The notes: generated from the letters alone by a model not told the origin. DNA of 10,868 nucleotides from Candidatus Magasanikiibacteriota bacterium (GCA_023246565.1 JAHFIE010000041.1:1-10868); one strand, 5' to 3'; counted from the stretch's first letter, positions 1-7,109 are shown. Numbers and translations are program-made.

Positions 1-1299
1 AAATTCAAAACTGCCATGCTTATTTATCGTCGCGCCGATAACTTTATCACCAATATTTTTTTCCACGGGAATACTTTCGCCACTGATCATGGATTCGTCG
101 ACGGCTGATTGTCCTTTGGTAATTTCACCATCAACAGGAACTTTTTCACCAGGACGTACCACAATGATATCCCCGACGACAACTTGTTCAATCGGCACGT
201 CGGCAGCCACGCCATTTTTTATCACTCGAGCGGTTTTGGCTTGAAGCCCCATTAGTTTTTTGATCGCGTCCGAAGTACGCCCTTTGGTTTTTGCCTCAAG
301 CCACTTACCAAGAATAACGAACGTAATCAGAAATGCGGCGGTTTCAAAGTACAGTTCGGGAATTTTTTCACCGCCCAAGCCAATTATGCTACGACTGCGA
401 ATACCATAAGCCACGAATTGCCACAAGCTGTAAAAGAATGCTGTACTCGTGCCAATCGCGATCAGACTGTCCATATTGAACGTCTTCATGCGCAAACTCG
501 ACCACATGCCTTTGTAAAAATCCAGTCCAATAATAAATTGCACGGGCACAGTAAGAATGAACGAGATGATACCAATGTACGGCATAAGGAACGCGCGCGT
601 TGGCAAAAAAGAAAAGAAATCCAGAAGCATGAAGTACAACATCGGCAAACTCAACCCCAAACCCCACAAAAATTTATACCAATACTTCTTTATCACCATT
701 TCCTTTTGCATGCGTTCAGCCTCTGGGTCAACATCAGACGCGAGTCGGGCTTGGTACCCGGCTTTTTCCACAGCATTAATTAATTGAGGGACGGTAGCGA
801 GCGAAGTATCAAAAACTACCCGCGCTTTTTCTGCCGCAAAATTGACGTTCGCGGTTTTTACACCAGGAACTTTTTTTAATCCTCGCTCAATGAGGCCGGC
901 ACACGACGCGCAGTGCATGCCAGAGAGCGCTAACTGTATTTGCTCTTCATTGATTTTTTCCGAAGGCATTACAACATTCCGCGAAATAGATGGCGTAGAT
1001 TCAGTAACATTAACTGACTGCCCGTCAGCCTCGACCGTTAATTCAATTTTCAATTTGAACGGAGTTTTTTTGTTGATGGTTTTAACACGACTCACCACCG
1101 TACCTTGATACCCTGCCTTAACAATCGCGGCTTCAATCATCGTGTTGTCTAGTTCACTTGGTACTTCCAATTCACCGGTTCCAGCTTCAGCATTAATTTT
1201 AATATTGGTTACACCCGGCAATTCACGTAATTCCATCCCGATTATTTTCTCACACGACTCACAATGCATGCCAGTAATATTGAGTAAAATTTTGTCCAT
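1..1299 (-). CDS. copA: Copper-exporting P1B-type ATPase CopA, C-terminus cut by window edge
   Basis: Predicted inner-membrane Cu(I)-exporting ATPase. The frame is open from the ATG at 1299 to base 1, giving 433 residues. Seen in translation: HMA domain 1 with GMHCESC (C13, C16), HMA domain 2 with GMHCASC (C130, C133), then membrane helices (for example the stretch before GLDFYKGMW, and the helix before LGKWLEAKAKG), then the actuator domain with PGEKVPVDGE and ISGES at about residues 405-409 (the family usually has TGES). The CPC metal site, the DKTGT phosphorylation loop and the nucleotide-binding domain would lie beyond the left edge and are not visible. Two N-terminal HMA domains are typical of bacterial CopA. 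The gene is last in the visible CsoR-led operon, 8 bp after the small HMA gene. No Shine-Dalgarno is seen before the ATG, so translation may be coupled. Substrate specificity is inferred from the HMA motifs and context. Confidence 0.93.
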   Translation of the reverse strand, partial: MDKILLNITGMHCESCEKIIGMELRELPGVTNIKINAEAGTGELEVPSELDNTMIEAAIVKAGYQGTVVSRVKTINKKTPFKLKIELTVEADGQSVNVTESTPSISRNVVMPSEKINEEQIQLALSGMHCASCAGLIERGLKKVPGVKTANVNFAAEKARVVFDTSLATVPQLINAVEKAGYQARLASDVDPEAERMQKEMVIKKYWYKFLWGLGLSLPMLYFMLLDFFSFLPTRAFLMPYIGIISFILTVPVQFIIGLDFYKGMWSSLRMKTFNMDSLIAIGTSTAFFYSLWQFVAYGIRSRSIIGLGGEKIPELYFETAAFLITFVILGKWLEAKTKGRTSDAIKKLMGLQAKTARVIKNGVAADVPIEQVVVGDIIVVRPGEKVPVDGEITKGQSAVDESMISGESIPVEKNIGDKVIGATINKHGSFEF

Positions 1300-1307
1300 A
1301 TAATAAA

Positions 1308-1520
1308 TTAAGTAATTTGATCCGCGGTTTTTTCCACGGTTTTTAACGCGCCAGTAATTTCTTCCCAGGCGACCTCATGATCGCTCGTAATCTCGGCAAC
1401 ACCGGTCGCGAGATCAATCACTACGTCGCCCACTCCTGAAATTTTTTTGAGCGCCATGGTAGATAATTTAATACAAGCCGCGCAATCTAAGTTAGTAATT
1501 CTAAATTTTTGGTTTACCAT
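1308..1520 (-). CDS. CopZ-like heavy-metal-associated (HMA) domain protein, 70 aa
   Basis: Small soluble metallochaperone consisting of a single HMA domain. The binding loop reads NLDCAAC (C13, C16) in place of the usual GMxCxxC, followed by a helix (IKLSTMALKKISGV) and the strand pattern of a ferredoxin-like fold. The length of 70 residues is normal for CopZ. It lies 8 bp after the stop of the HMA-DsbD_2 gene and 8 bp before copA, so the three are almost certainly co-transcribed. The likely role is carrying Cu(I) to the N-terminal HMA domains of CopA. The missing Met in the loop could alter affinity, but that is inference. No signal peptide is visible, so it should be cytoplasmic. Confidence 0.88.
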   Translation of the reverse strand: MVNQKFRITNLDCAACIKLSTMALKKISGVGDVVIDLATGVAEITSDHEVAWEEITGALKTVEKTADQIT

Positions 1521-1528
1521 ACAATGGT

Positions 1529-2854
1529 TTAATTAGTGACAATAAATTTGCCGCGATACATTCCCATTGAACATGAAAATGGAATTTCACCGGCTTGGGT
1601 GGGAGTAAAGGTAATGACGTTTTCACCCGCACTGAGCGATCTGCTGATACCATATTTCGGCATGACAATTGAGGAGGCGCAGCTAAACGATGAGGTAGAA
1701 TTAATAATCCATTTAACAGGTCTACCTTTTTCCACAGTCAACACATTAGGTTTGTATCCTCCAGCGTTTTGGGTCATGCGTACGATTTGGAATGATGATT
1801 GATTAGAAACATCGGACATGGGCGCGATTACGGTGCCGCCATTTACTAAACGACTGCCGTTTGTAATGTTGTACCAGCCAAAGAATAGTACCGCGAGTCC
1901 GGCCATCATAAAGAATATTCGCGCTTTCCGCCCTTTTACAACTGAGGTCAAGCCACCAATACCAAGCAGTCCGGGCGCAGTACCGAGCGCGAAAAGACCC
2001 ATGATTAACATTCCTTGCCAAAAACTGCCTGTGGAAACTGCGTAGAGTTGCATGGCTTGGGTAAAACCGCAGGGCAAAAAGAACGTCAAGCCACCCATCA
2101 CCATGGCGCTTTTATGGCTATACTCTCTTACTTCTTGATGGATGCCAAAAAACCGCGCGATGCTCGAAGGCAAAGTAATACTCTTATCACGAAGAACTGG
2201 AAATATTTCAATGAGTTTGAGACCAAAGAATACCATCACCGCACCGATAATGATGGTAAGCCAACCGAGTAAATTTGTAGAAGGTTTAAACGCTTGACCG
2301 ATGAGACCAATGAGTCCGCCGAATACAGTGTAACCAAGAATACGACCAAGGTTGAAATACAAGTGTGGGCGAAATTTTTGCAATGACGTGGCTTCGGGAT
2401 GGCGTTCAGCATGACGAGCAGACAAACTTAAAACCAAACCACCAATTAAGGCCATACAGGTTGATATACCGGCTACCAAGCCAACCAAAAGCGCGATGGC
2501 AATGCCGGTATTTTTCGTATCCACGCCAACATCAAATAATCCAAGCCAGCTGTTCCCAATCAAATAAATAACGTAGAGAATAACTGCTGCCAGCGCCAAA
2601 TCTTTGTAATCTGTTTTCTGCCGAGAAATCCAGGGCAATGTTTGTCGCGTGCCGATTTCATAACCGGCTTCTTGAATGGCACGGCGTAAAACCTCATTAC
2701 TCGGGGGCGTACCAACATAACTAATCTCGGCTTCGGCTTTTCGGTAACTCACACGAACTCCTGTTGCGCCAGAAACTTTTTTTAATTGTTCGCCAATAAG
2801 CAATTCACAGGAGGCGCAATGCATGCCGCGGATGGGAATGATAATTTTATTCAT
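1529..2854 (-). CDS. HMA-DsbD_2 (TauE/SafE-like) membrane protein with C-terminal cupredoxin domain
   Basis: A 441-residue three-part protein. Residues 1-70 are an HMA domain with GMHCASC (C13, C16). About 85-335 is a multi-helix membrane domain of the DsbD_2/COG2836 type, with GISTCMALIGG (C133), FNLGRILGY and FLPCGFTQAMQ (C262). These cysteine and proline motifs are characteristic of that family. About 352-441 is a cupredoxin_1-like beta domain with an SFSCAS Cys (C392) and a C-terminal CSMGM loop (C428, M430, M432), which are plausible copper ligands. The usual model is that the HMA domain faces the cytoplasm and the cupredoxin faces outside, so the protein could pass copper or electrons across the membrane. 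That direction is inference. The neighbours (CsoR, CopZ-like, CopA) support copper homeostasis. The start region contains no Shine-Dalgarno and overlaps the arm of an 18-bp perfect hairpin. Confidence 0.9.
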   Translation of the reverse strand: MNKIIIPIRGMHCASCELLIGEQLKKVSGATGVRVSYRKAEAEISYVGTPPSNEVLRRAIQEAGYEIGTRQTLPWISRQKTDYKDLALAAVILYVIYLIGNSWLGLFDVGVDTKNTGIAIALLVGLVAGISTCMALIGGLVLSLSARHAERHPEATSLQKFRPHLYFNLGRILGYTVFGGLIGLIGQAFKPSTNLLGWLTIIIGAVMVFFGLKLIEIFPVLRDKSITLPSSIARFFGIHQEVREYSHKSAMVMGGLTFFLPCGFTQAMQLYAVSTGSFWQGMLIMGLFALGTAPGLLGIGGLTSVVKGRKARIFFMMAGLAVLFFGWYNITNGSRLVNGGTVIAPMSDVSNQSSFQIVRMTQNAGGYKPNVLTVEKGRPVKWIINSTSSFSCASSIVMPKYGISRSLSAGENVITFTPTQAGEIPFSCSMGMYRGKFIVTN

Positions 2855-2857
2855 AGA

Positions 2858-2904
2858 AATTTAAATAATAAAATTAGTCCACGAAAAATTTTATTATTTA
2901 AATT
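2858..2904 (-). repeat. 18-bp perfect inverted repeat (hairpin) between two copper-operon genes
   Basis: Arms 2858-2875 and 2887-2904 are perfect reverse complements made only of A and T, separated by an 11-nt loop. The upstream arm in the transcript covers the stop codon (2898-2900) of the membrane gene. The other arm ends 3 nt before the ATG of the HMA-DsbD_2 gene. There is no GC-rich stem base or clean U-tract, so a classical terminator is unlikely. Folding could set mRNA processing or expose/hide the start of the next gene. The geometry is seen directly; the function is inference. Confidence 0.8.
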
Positions 2905-3353
2905 GAGTAGCTGTTGACAAATAAAAGCCATCCCAAAAATTTTTTTCTGGACTGATGACGAATTTTAAAATACTCATAAAAGTGTTTTCGAAACCGTGTA
3001 AACCTCAGTTGTAACGCGCCATATAAGCTCGTTTGAAAAATCAAGCTGCAGGTACCAAACACTGCGAATAGTACAAGAAAGGATATGTTTACCTTTTCAA
3101 ATAAGGCGTTGGTAAATTGTTCGATTATGGAAAGATGAAAACCAAAACAATTCGAGGTCGTACCCATCCCACCTAGTAAAGTACTCCCCGTCGAATGACC
3201 GGCGCATAGAGCCGAAATTCCCGGTGATGAATCTACAGCCGCCGTTGATATACTCCCCATGGGACAGATAAAAATGAAGACGGCCACGAGGAAGATGAGG
3301 CCGGTCAATAACCCGGAAATAATTTTTAGTATTTTTTGTCGAGATTTAACCAT
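2898..3353 (-). CDS. Small membrane protein of unknown function in copper operon
   Basis: I do not recognise the family. The ATG at 3353 gives 151 residues; a TTG two codons upstream (3359) is the longest alternative. A basic N-terminus (VKSRQK) leads into a long hydrophobic helix (about residues 10-32). Next comes a Gly/Ser-rich stretch with Cys, Met and His in short motifs (ICPMG, LCAGHS, NCFGFH), then a second hydrophobic helix (about 90-112) and a basic tail (RFRKHFYEY...RKKF). By the positive-inside rule both ends would be cytoplasmic and the Cys/His-containing loop external. That loop could bind copper, but this is inference from residue content and operon position only. The start is 13 bp after the csoR stop, and the stop codon sits inside the AT-only hairpin. 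Confidence 0.72.
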   Translation of the reverse strand: MVKSRQKILKIISGLLTGLIFLVAVFIFICPMGSISTAAVDSSPGISALCAGHSTGSTLLGGMGTTSNCFGFHLSIIEQFTNALFEKVNISFLVLFAVFGTCSLIFQTSLYGALQLRFTRFRKHFYEYFKIRHQSRKKFLGWLLFVNSYSI

Positions 3354-3366
3354 AGACAATCGAAAA

Positions 3367-3639
3367 TTAGCCGTCTTTTTGGGATAACTTATATACTTTC
3401 ATCACTTCAGTTACAGCCTTGGCATGCTGGCCGGACTTGATCTGCTCCACTACATGCGTACCCAAATGATTTTCCAGCATCGCGTCTTCAAAACTCGAGA
3501 CTGCTTTTTTGACCGCACTTGCTTGGGTGATAATATCAACGCAATATTTATCGCCTTCCACCATTCCCTGGAGACCACGAATTTGACCTTCAATGATCTT
3601 GAGGCGTTTGAGAAGTTTAGTTTTGAGGATTGGTTTCAT
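3367..3639 (-). CDS. csoR: CsoR/RcnR-family copper-sensing transcriptional repressor, 90 aa
   Basis: All-helical DUF156 metal-sensing repressor. The signature LKRLKIIEGQIRGLQGMVE is present, and the metal-site residues are C33, H58 and H62 (spacing C-x24-H-x3-H). Canonical Cu(I) CsoR proteins have Cys at the third position. His there is typical of Ni/Co RcnR and, as I recall, is also found in the copper-responsive CsoR of Thermus thermophilus. Copper operon context therefore favours CsoR. The start at 3639 gives the normal 90-residue length. The frame stays open to 3693, but that extension would run through the promoter and operator. The gene is first in the operon and next to its own probable operator, so it should be autorepressed and released by Cu(I). 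Its -10 box lies about 10 nt from the ATG, so the mRNA may be leaderless. Confidence 0.93.
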   Translation of the reverse strand: MKPILKTKLLKRLKIIEGQIRGLQGMVEGDKYCVDIITQASAVKKAVSSFEDAMLENHLGTHVVEQIKSGQHAKAVTEVMKVYKLSQKDG

Positions 3640-3648
3640 AATGACTCT

Positions 3649-3677
3649 ACTATACCCTAGGGGGGTATTGTTGGCAA
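3649..3677 (-). promoter_or_regulatory. Sigma-70-type promoter of the csoR-copA operon
   Basis: On the minus strand, TTGCCA (3672-3677) and TATAGT (3649-3654) are separated by exactly 17 bp. The predicted +1 falls near 3642, only a few nucleotides before the csoR ATG at 3639. The spacer carries the CsoR-type palindrome, the expected arrangement for repression by blocking polymerase. Confidence 0.75.
3652..3668. promoter_or_regulatory. CsoR-type operator palindrome
   Basis: ATACCC and GGGTAT form perfect 6-bp half-sites around a G-rich 5-nt centre, giving an overall A/T-flanked C-tract/G-tract palindrome like the operators described for CsoR proteins. It lies between the -35 and -10 boxes of the csoR promoter. 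Assignment to this CsoR is by motif resemblance and position. Confidence 0.75.
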
Positions 3678-3683
3678 ATGGGG

Positions 3684-3692
3684 TTATCCACA
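3684..3692 (+). promoter_or_regulatory. Isolated DnaA-box consensus
   Basis: TTATCCACA matches the DnaA 9-mer consensus exactly, just upstream of the csoR -35 box. It is single: no cluster, AT-rich unwinding element or dnaA/dnaN gene is near. It may be chance or a minor regulatory site. Confidence 0.25.
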
Positions 3693-3767
3693 ATTAACTT
3701 CTTATGATATACATTCCACCCAATACATGAATATCATCCTCGCCTGTAATGCTCGGAATTCTTACAT

Positions 3768-4919
3768 TTAATATTTTTTATAGAGTTTCCAATAAAAGCC
3801 AACCAAAAAAAGCAAAATAATTTCCCCACTCAAAAGAGCCTTTGCTGGACCAACCGAATCAGCAAAGGTACCAAATGCATAGGCAAAAAAAGCAAAGACA
3901 ATGTTGGCACCAAGGCGATTTAATGAACCCATAGTCGCCCGTTGTTTGTCCGTAAATTCTCTTTGCATAAGCGTATCGAGCGCTACTATTCTGAACCCAA
4001 AAAAGAATGAGGCAAAAGAAATAAGAATTGGAGAGAGAAAAGATGGGAATACTACTGCCACAATCACGGACAAGCGACTACCAACCCATCCGCCAATTAA
4101 GGATCTAAATACCAAAAACTTTTTGATCAGTTTGCCGGCATACCTAAACCCAAAAAAACAAAAAGCATGGGATAAAGTTCTGGCAATCCCCAGTGCCCAA
4201 ACTGGCCACACAGTTACAAGAAAAGCTGGACTAAATTGGTGCATAGTTTCTCCGATTCCGAAATCCAACATAGAAACAATACTAAGCGTTCGTAGTTTAT
4301 AATTTTCCTTAAATTTCATCAGGGCTTCTTTTAAGTGATCAAAAATATTGGCACTGACGTTATCTGCATGGACTTTAGGTTCAACAAAAAATAATGCAAT
4401 GAAGAAACAAATAATTTGTGGTATTATGGAAATCCACATAACAAAAGCTAAAGAAATACCAGTAAACACACTCGCCAGAAGAGCAGATATACCTAAACCT
4501 AATTGGAACATCGAACGAACTCGACCAGAAACATGAGCGTATTCTTCCTTCTGATTAGCTTCATTAAGGGTATCGTAGAGAAATGCATCATTATTCCCAC
4601 TAAACAATGATTCTGCGAGCCCAGCAAATAATCCACCAACAGCTAGCATAGTAAAGGAGTCACCAAGAGCAAAAAATAACAATGAAAAAACACTGGCGAG
4701 AGCGCCATAGATAATAGTTTTCTTTCTACCTACGATGTCAGAGAAGATTCCTGTTGGTAGTTCAAAAAATAATGCGCCAATACTCTGAAATGAAAACACT
4801 GCCAAACCTAAAGCGAATGATCCGGTTACTTGTACAAAATAAATAATGGCAATGGGGTTGTATGGCCGAAAATCATTAAAAAAATTGAACCAGGTGAGAA
4901 GACGAACGTTTCTATGCAT
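3768..4919 (-). CDS. MFS (major facilitator superfamily) transporter
   Basis: Integral membrane transporter of 383 residues, the usual size for a 12-helix MFS protein. The N-terminus (LLTWFNFFNDFRPYNPIAIIYF) and motif A between helices 2 and 3 (GIFSDIVGRKK, about residues 57-67) are typical. A central loop (EPKVHADNVSANIFDHLKEALMKFKENYKLR) separates the two six-helix halves. It resembles the drug/efflux-type MFS proteins of Gram-positive bacteria. The substrate cannot be inferred. It follows the P-loop kinase gene after 31 bp and ends about 75 bp before the csoR -35 region. No convincing terminator is visible in 3694-3767, only a 7-bp inverted repeat (3704-3710/3731-3737). There is no good Shine-Dalgarno. 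Codon use is AT-rich like the kinase and CNNM genes upstream, and unlike the copper genes downstream. Confidence 0.88.
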   Translation of the reverse strand: MHRNVRLLTWFNFFNDFRPYNPIAIIYFVQVTGSFALGLAVFSFQSIGALFFELPTGIFSDIVGRKKTIIYGALASVFSLLFFALGDSFTMLAVGGLFAGLAESLFSGNNDAFLYDTLNEANQKEEYAHVSGRVRSMFQLGLGISALLASVFTGISLAFVMWISIIPQIICFFIALFFVEPKVHADNVSANIFDHLKEALMKFKENYKLRTLSIVSMLDFGIGETMHQFSPAFLVTVWPVWALGIARTLSHAFCFFGFRYAGKLIKKFLVFRSLIGGWVGSRLSVIVAVVFPSFLSPILISFASFFFGFRIVALDTLMQREFTDKQRATMGSLNRLGANIVFAFFAYAFGTFADSVGPAKALLSGEIILLFLVGFYWKLYKKY

Positions 4920-4950
4920 ACCTTAGTCAAACAACTCTTTCATAGTACTT

Positions 4951-5427
4951 TTAATTTTTGAGTAACATCATTATGTTTTCAACAGTTTCTTGTACTTTCA
5001 AACGACTCGTATCGACCTCATACCCTGACTTAATCCGAGACGTAATCATATGCACATACCGAACAGAATCTTCACCATAGGTTTTTTCTCTTTTGAAATC
5101 TCTTTCAATACACGTTTCTACATCAGTGATTAAAGTGAAAATAAGAATATCATTCTTAAATTTATTTTGTAGGTCATCAATTTGTTCTTGATAATAAAAA
5201 TTCCCATCAACAACAAAATTTTTTTCACTCTTATTTGCCAACTCTAAAACTATTTTATTTACTTTCAAAAAACTTTCTAAAGAAATAGTTTCATCATTCG
5301 CTAAATTGTTATCGTTTAAAATCGTATCAACTGAAACATATTCCGCCTGGAGATTCTGTGCTAATAGTTTTGAGACGGTTGTTTTCCCTACCCCAAGAGG
5401 ACCTCGTATCACGATCATTTTTTTCAT
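4951..5427 (-). CDS. Small P-loop kinase-like ATPase
   Basis: A 158-residue protein with an N-terminal strand followed by a Walker A loop, GPLGVGKTT (residues 9-17). A second strand, NFVVDGNFY, is in the place where small kinases of the AAA_33/adenylate-kinase-like group have their second acidic motif. An Arg/Lys-rich lid-like segment is present (ERDFKREKTYGEDSVRY). This is the pattern of nucleoside/shikimate-kinase-like or zeta-toxin-like phosphotransferases that cannot be assigned a substrate from sequence alone. No antitoxin or biosynthetic partner is adjacent. It starts 18 bp after the CNNM gene stop and is followed 31 bp later by the MFS gene, so all three may share a transcript. No Shine-Dalgarno is visible; an A/T-rich stretch (TATAAT, then a run of eight T) precedes the ATG. 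Confidence 0.8.
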   Translation of the reverse strand: MKKMIVIRGPLGVGKTTVSKLLAQNLQAEYVSVDTILNDNNLANDETISLESFLKVNKIVLELANKSEKNFVVDGNFYYQEQIDDLQNKFKNDILIFTLITDVETCIERDFKREKTYGEDSVRYVHMITSRIKSGYEVDTSRLKVQETVENIMMLLKN

Positions 5428-5445
5428 AAAAAAAAGTGGGAATAA

Positions 5446-6480
5446 TTATACATTTTGAAACTCTCCGACGATTTCTTCAAGAATATCATGAAAGCTGATA
5501 ATTCCAATAATGTTATCCGATGCTTTTTCGGTTATAAGTACGATGCTAATTGACGATTTCTTTAAACGTTCAATTGCCACCAGTGACGGAACCGTAGCAT
5601 CGATACGCATAACAGGCTGGATGAGTGATTTCAAATCCATATTTTCAAAACCTGTATCAAATAGATGGGCAAGGACATCTTTTGTTTCAATTGCGCCGAG
5701 ATTTTTATCGATACTTCCATCACACATGGGAAAAACAGATTTATCACTTCCTGTTATTTTCTTTTTAATTTGATCTGTGGAGTCATTAATGTCCAACCAA
5801 ACAACTTTTTCGTAGGGTGTCATAAAATCCTTTATCGGTCGATTTCCCAAATGGAAAATACTCTCCACCATTCTTTGTTCAGCTCGTTCAAAAACTCCGC
5901 TTTCCGCACCTTCGGCAATCAAAAGTTTTATTTCTTCTTCAGTAACCACTTGTTCGAAAGGAGGAGTAATACGAAATAATCTTAGTAGTGCGTGTGTTGA
6001 CGAACTCAATATTTTTACTAAAGGAGTAGAAATTTTCATTATCATTTTTATAGTTCCAGCGACTTTTAGAGATCTTTTTTCAGGATTTGATAAGGCAATT
6101 TGTTTTGGTACCAATTCACCGATTACTAATGATACATAGGTAATTACGATGACAACGATGGTGATACTGATTGCACCTCGGTATGCAGAAACAGAAGGAA
6201 ATCTCATGAAGTATATTTCTAAATGTTCGGCAACGGTTGCCCCTCCAAATGCACCCGCCAAAATACCAATCGTAGTAATCCCTATTTGTATGGTAGAAAG
6301 CATCTCCGAAGAATTTCGCGTTAACAACAAAGCGTTTTTTGCTTTTATATTACCCTGTTTTGATAAATATTTCAGTCGACTTTTTTTCACACTAAGCAAC
6401 GCTATCTCAGACATGGAAAAATAACCATTCAACATGATGAGGGCGATTATAAGAACGATTTCAACGAAAATATTTGACAT
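5446..6480 (-). CDS. CNNM/CBS-domain membrane protein (hemolysin C / CorC-related)
   Basis: A 344-residue protein. It has an N-terminal CNNM (DUF21) membrane domain (about 1-170) with NGYFSMSEIALLS, a helix pair around IQIGITTIGILAGAFGG, and GELVPKQIAL (121-130), all family hallmarks. A cytoplasmic linker follows (TEEEIKLLIAEGAESGVFERAE), then a CBS-domain pair (about 215-340, ending GIISFHDILEEIVGE). The family is linked to Mg2+/Co2+ export in bacteria and to magnesium transport in eukaryotes; ion specificity here is unknown. It stops directly after the second CBS domain, so the C-terminal CorC_HlyC domain of the 420-440-residue members is absent. Shorter members like this exist, so this need not be a truncation. 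The ATG at 6480 has no Shine-Dalgarno. Confidence 0.9.
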   Translation of the reverse strand: MSNIFVEIVLIIALIMLNGYFSMSEIALLSVKKSRLKYLSKQGNIKAKNALLLTRNSSEMLSTIQIGITTIGILAGAFGGATVAEHLEIYFMRFPSVSAYRGAISITIVVIVITYVSLVIGELVPKQIALSNPEKRSLKVAGTIKMIMKISTPLVKILSSSTHALLRLFRITPPFEQVVTEEEIKLLIAEGAESGVFERAEQRMVESIFHLGNRPIKDFMTPYEKVVWLDINDSTDQIKKKITGSDKSVFPMCDGSIDKNLGAIETKDVLAHLFDTGFENMDLKSLIQPVMRIDATVPSLVAIERLKKSSISIVLITEKASDNIIGIISFHDILEEIVGEFQNV

Positions 6481-6747
6481 GTAATTAATCTATTTCGACA
6501 GACTTGACCGTTGTGAGCAATAAAATTGTGTATTTTTTTTCTGACGTTTTTTCCCTATATTTACACCCTATAATGTTTTGATCATCTCATCCATATATAT
6601 CAATACTACCAAAATATACCTTAAATACAAAGCATCTTTGCTTTGTATAGAATGTTTAATCTGCAAGGATGTTATATCCTTATAAAAATTCCACCTTCCA
6701 CGAGCGAGCATTAAAAAAATGGTCTAATTAAATAGTTAATATGCCAC
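6481..6747. other. AT-rich intergenic region without a credible gene
   Basis: No coding signal was found here on either strand. It holds a 9-bp perfect hairpin (6625-6633/6640-6648, 6-nt loop), a smaller 6-bp hairpin (6665-6670/6676-6681) and two T/A runs (6532-6541, 6547-6552). It begins just after the stop of the broken Fic gene, and no HPFx(D/E)GNGR-like coding sequence remains in any minus frame. This suggests the 3' part of the Fic gene was deleted here. Confidence 0.6.
6625..6648. repeat. 9-bp perfect hairpin
   Basis: ATACAAAGC (6625-6633) and GCTTTGTAT (6640-6648) are separated by ATCTTT. On the minus strand the stem is followed by TTTAAGG, a poor U-tract, so terminator function for the Fic locus is possible but weak. 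Confidence 0.5.
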
Positions 6748-7106
6748 CTAATAAGAAGGTGCACTATCAATTTTAGGCAAATGATGAAAACGAACTTTTA
6801 GGTCTCTCATCAAGCCTTCCATCAATTGAGGCACCAAATAAGATTTCGGTGGCACATGCTTAGAAACTCTAACTTCTATAGCTCGAAACTTACCACCGAA
6901 TTCTGGAAATATCCAACCAAAACCAATTTTGTGAACCTTTTTTAAGAAAGCCGTTGTGAATGGAATACGACCGTGACTTTTCTTTTTAACTATAAAATCC
7001 CACGCCCGTTTGATGCCTTCTATTTCCAAAGGAATCAACTGAGAACGTGGGATAATACCAAACACGGTTTCATGATATTCGTTTCACCAATCCTTTTCTT
7101 AGTCAT
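6748..7106 (-). pseudogene. Fic-family toxin gene, frameshifted at the 5' end and truncated before the catalytic motif
   Basis: The main open frame (6748-7065) encodes the N-terminal part of a Fic/DOC-type protein: FGIIPRSQLIPLEIEGIKRAWDFI, then KIGFGWIFPEFGGKFRAIEVRVSKHVPP...YLVPQLMEGLMRDL. I recognise this as the segment that precedes the catalytic helix in Fic proteins. It stops at residue 105 (..KIDSAPSY), so the HPFx(D/E)GNGR motif needed for AMP transfer is absent. The natural start is probably the ATG at 7106, 3 nt after the antitoxin stop (MTKKRIGET...). That frame must shift -1 near 7080 to enter the Fic frame, which in its own frame has a stop at 7084-7086 and only a GTG at 7065. 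Both lesions argue for a dead toxin. Confidence 0.7.
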
Positions 7107-7109
7107 AAT

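Noticed and set aside
418..783. Plus-strand ORFs opposite copA
   Set aside because: Antisense to a clearly coding copA frame with conserved motifs; no family features.
3684..3692. DnaA box as part of a replication origin
   Set aside because: A single 9-mer with no cluster, no AT-rich unwinding region and no dnaA/dnaN nearby; a chance match somewhere in a window this size is not rare.
3640..3693. Upstream extension of CsoR to 3693
   Set aside because: It would translate the promoter and operator and gives an N-terminus unlike CsoR; the ATG at 3639 gives the normal length.
4951..5427. Zeta-toxin or toxin kinase
   Set aside because: The Walker A and lid pattern are compatible, but no epsilon-like antitoxin is adjacent and diagnostic zeta residues could not be identified.
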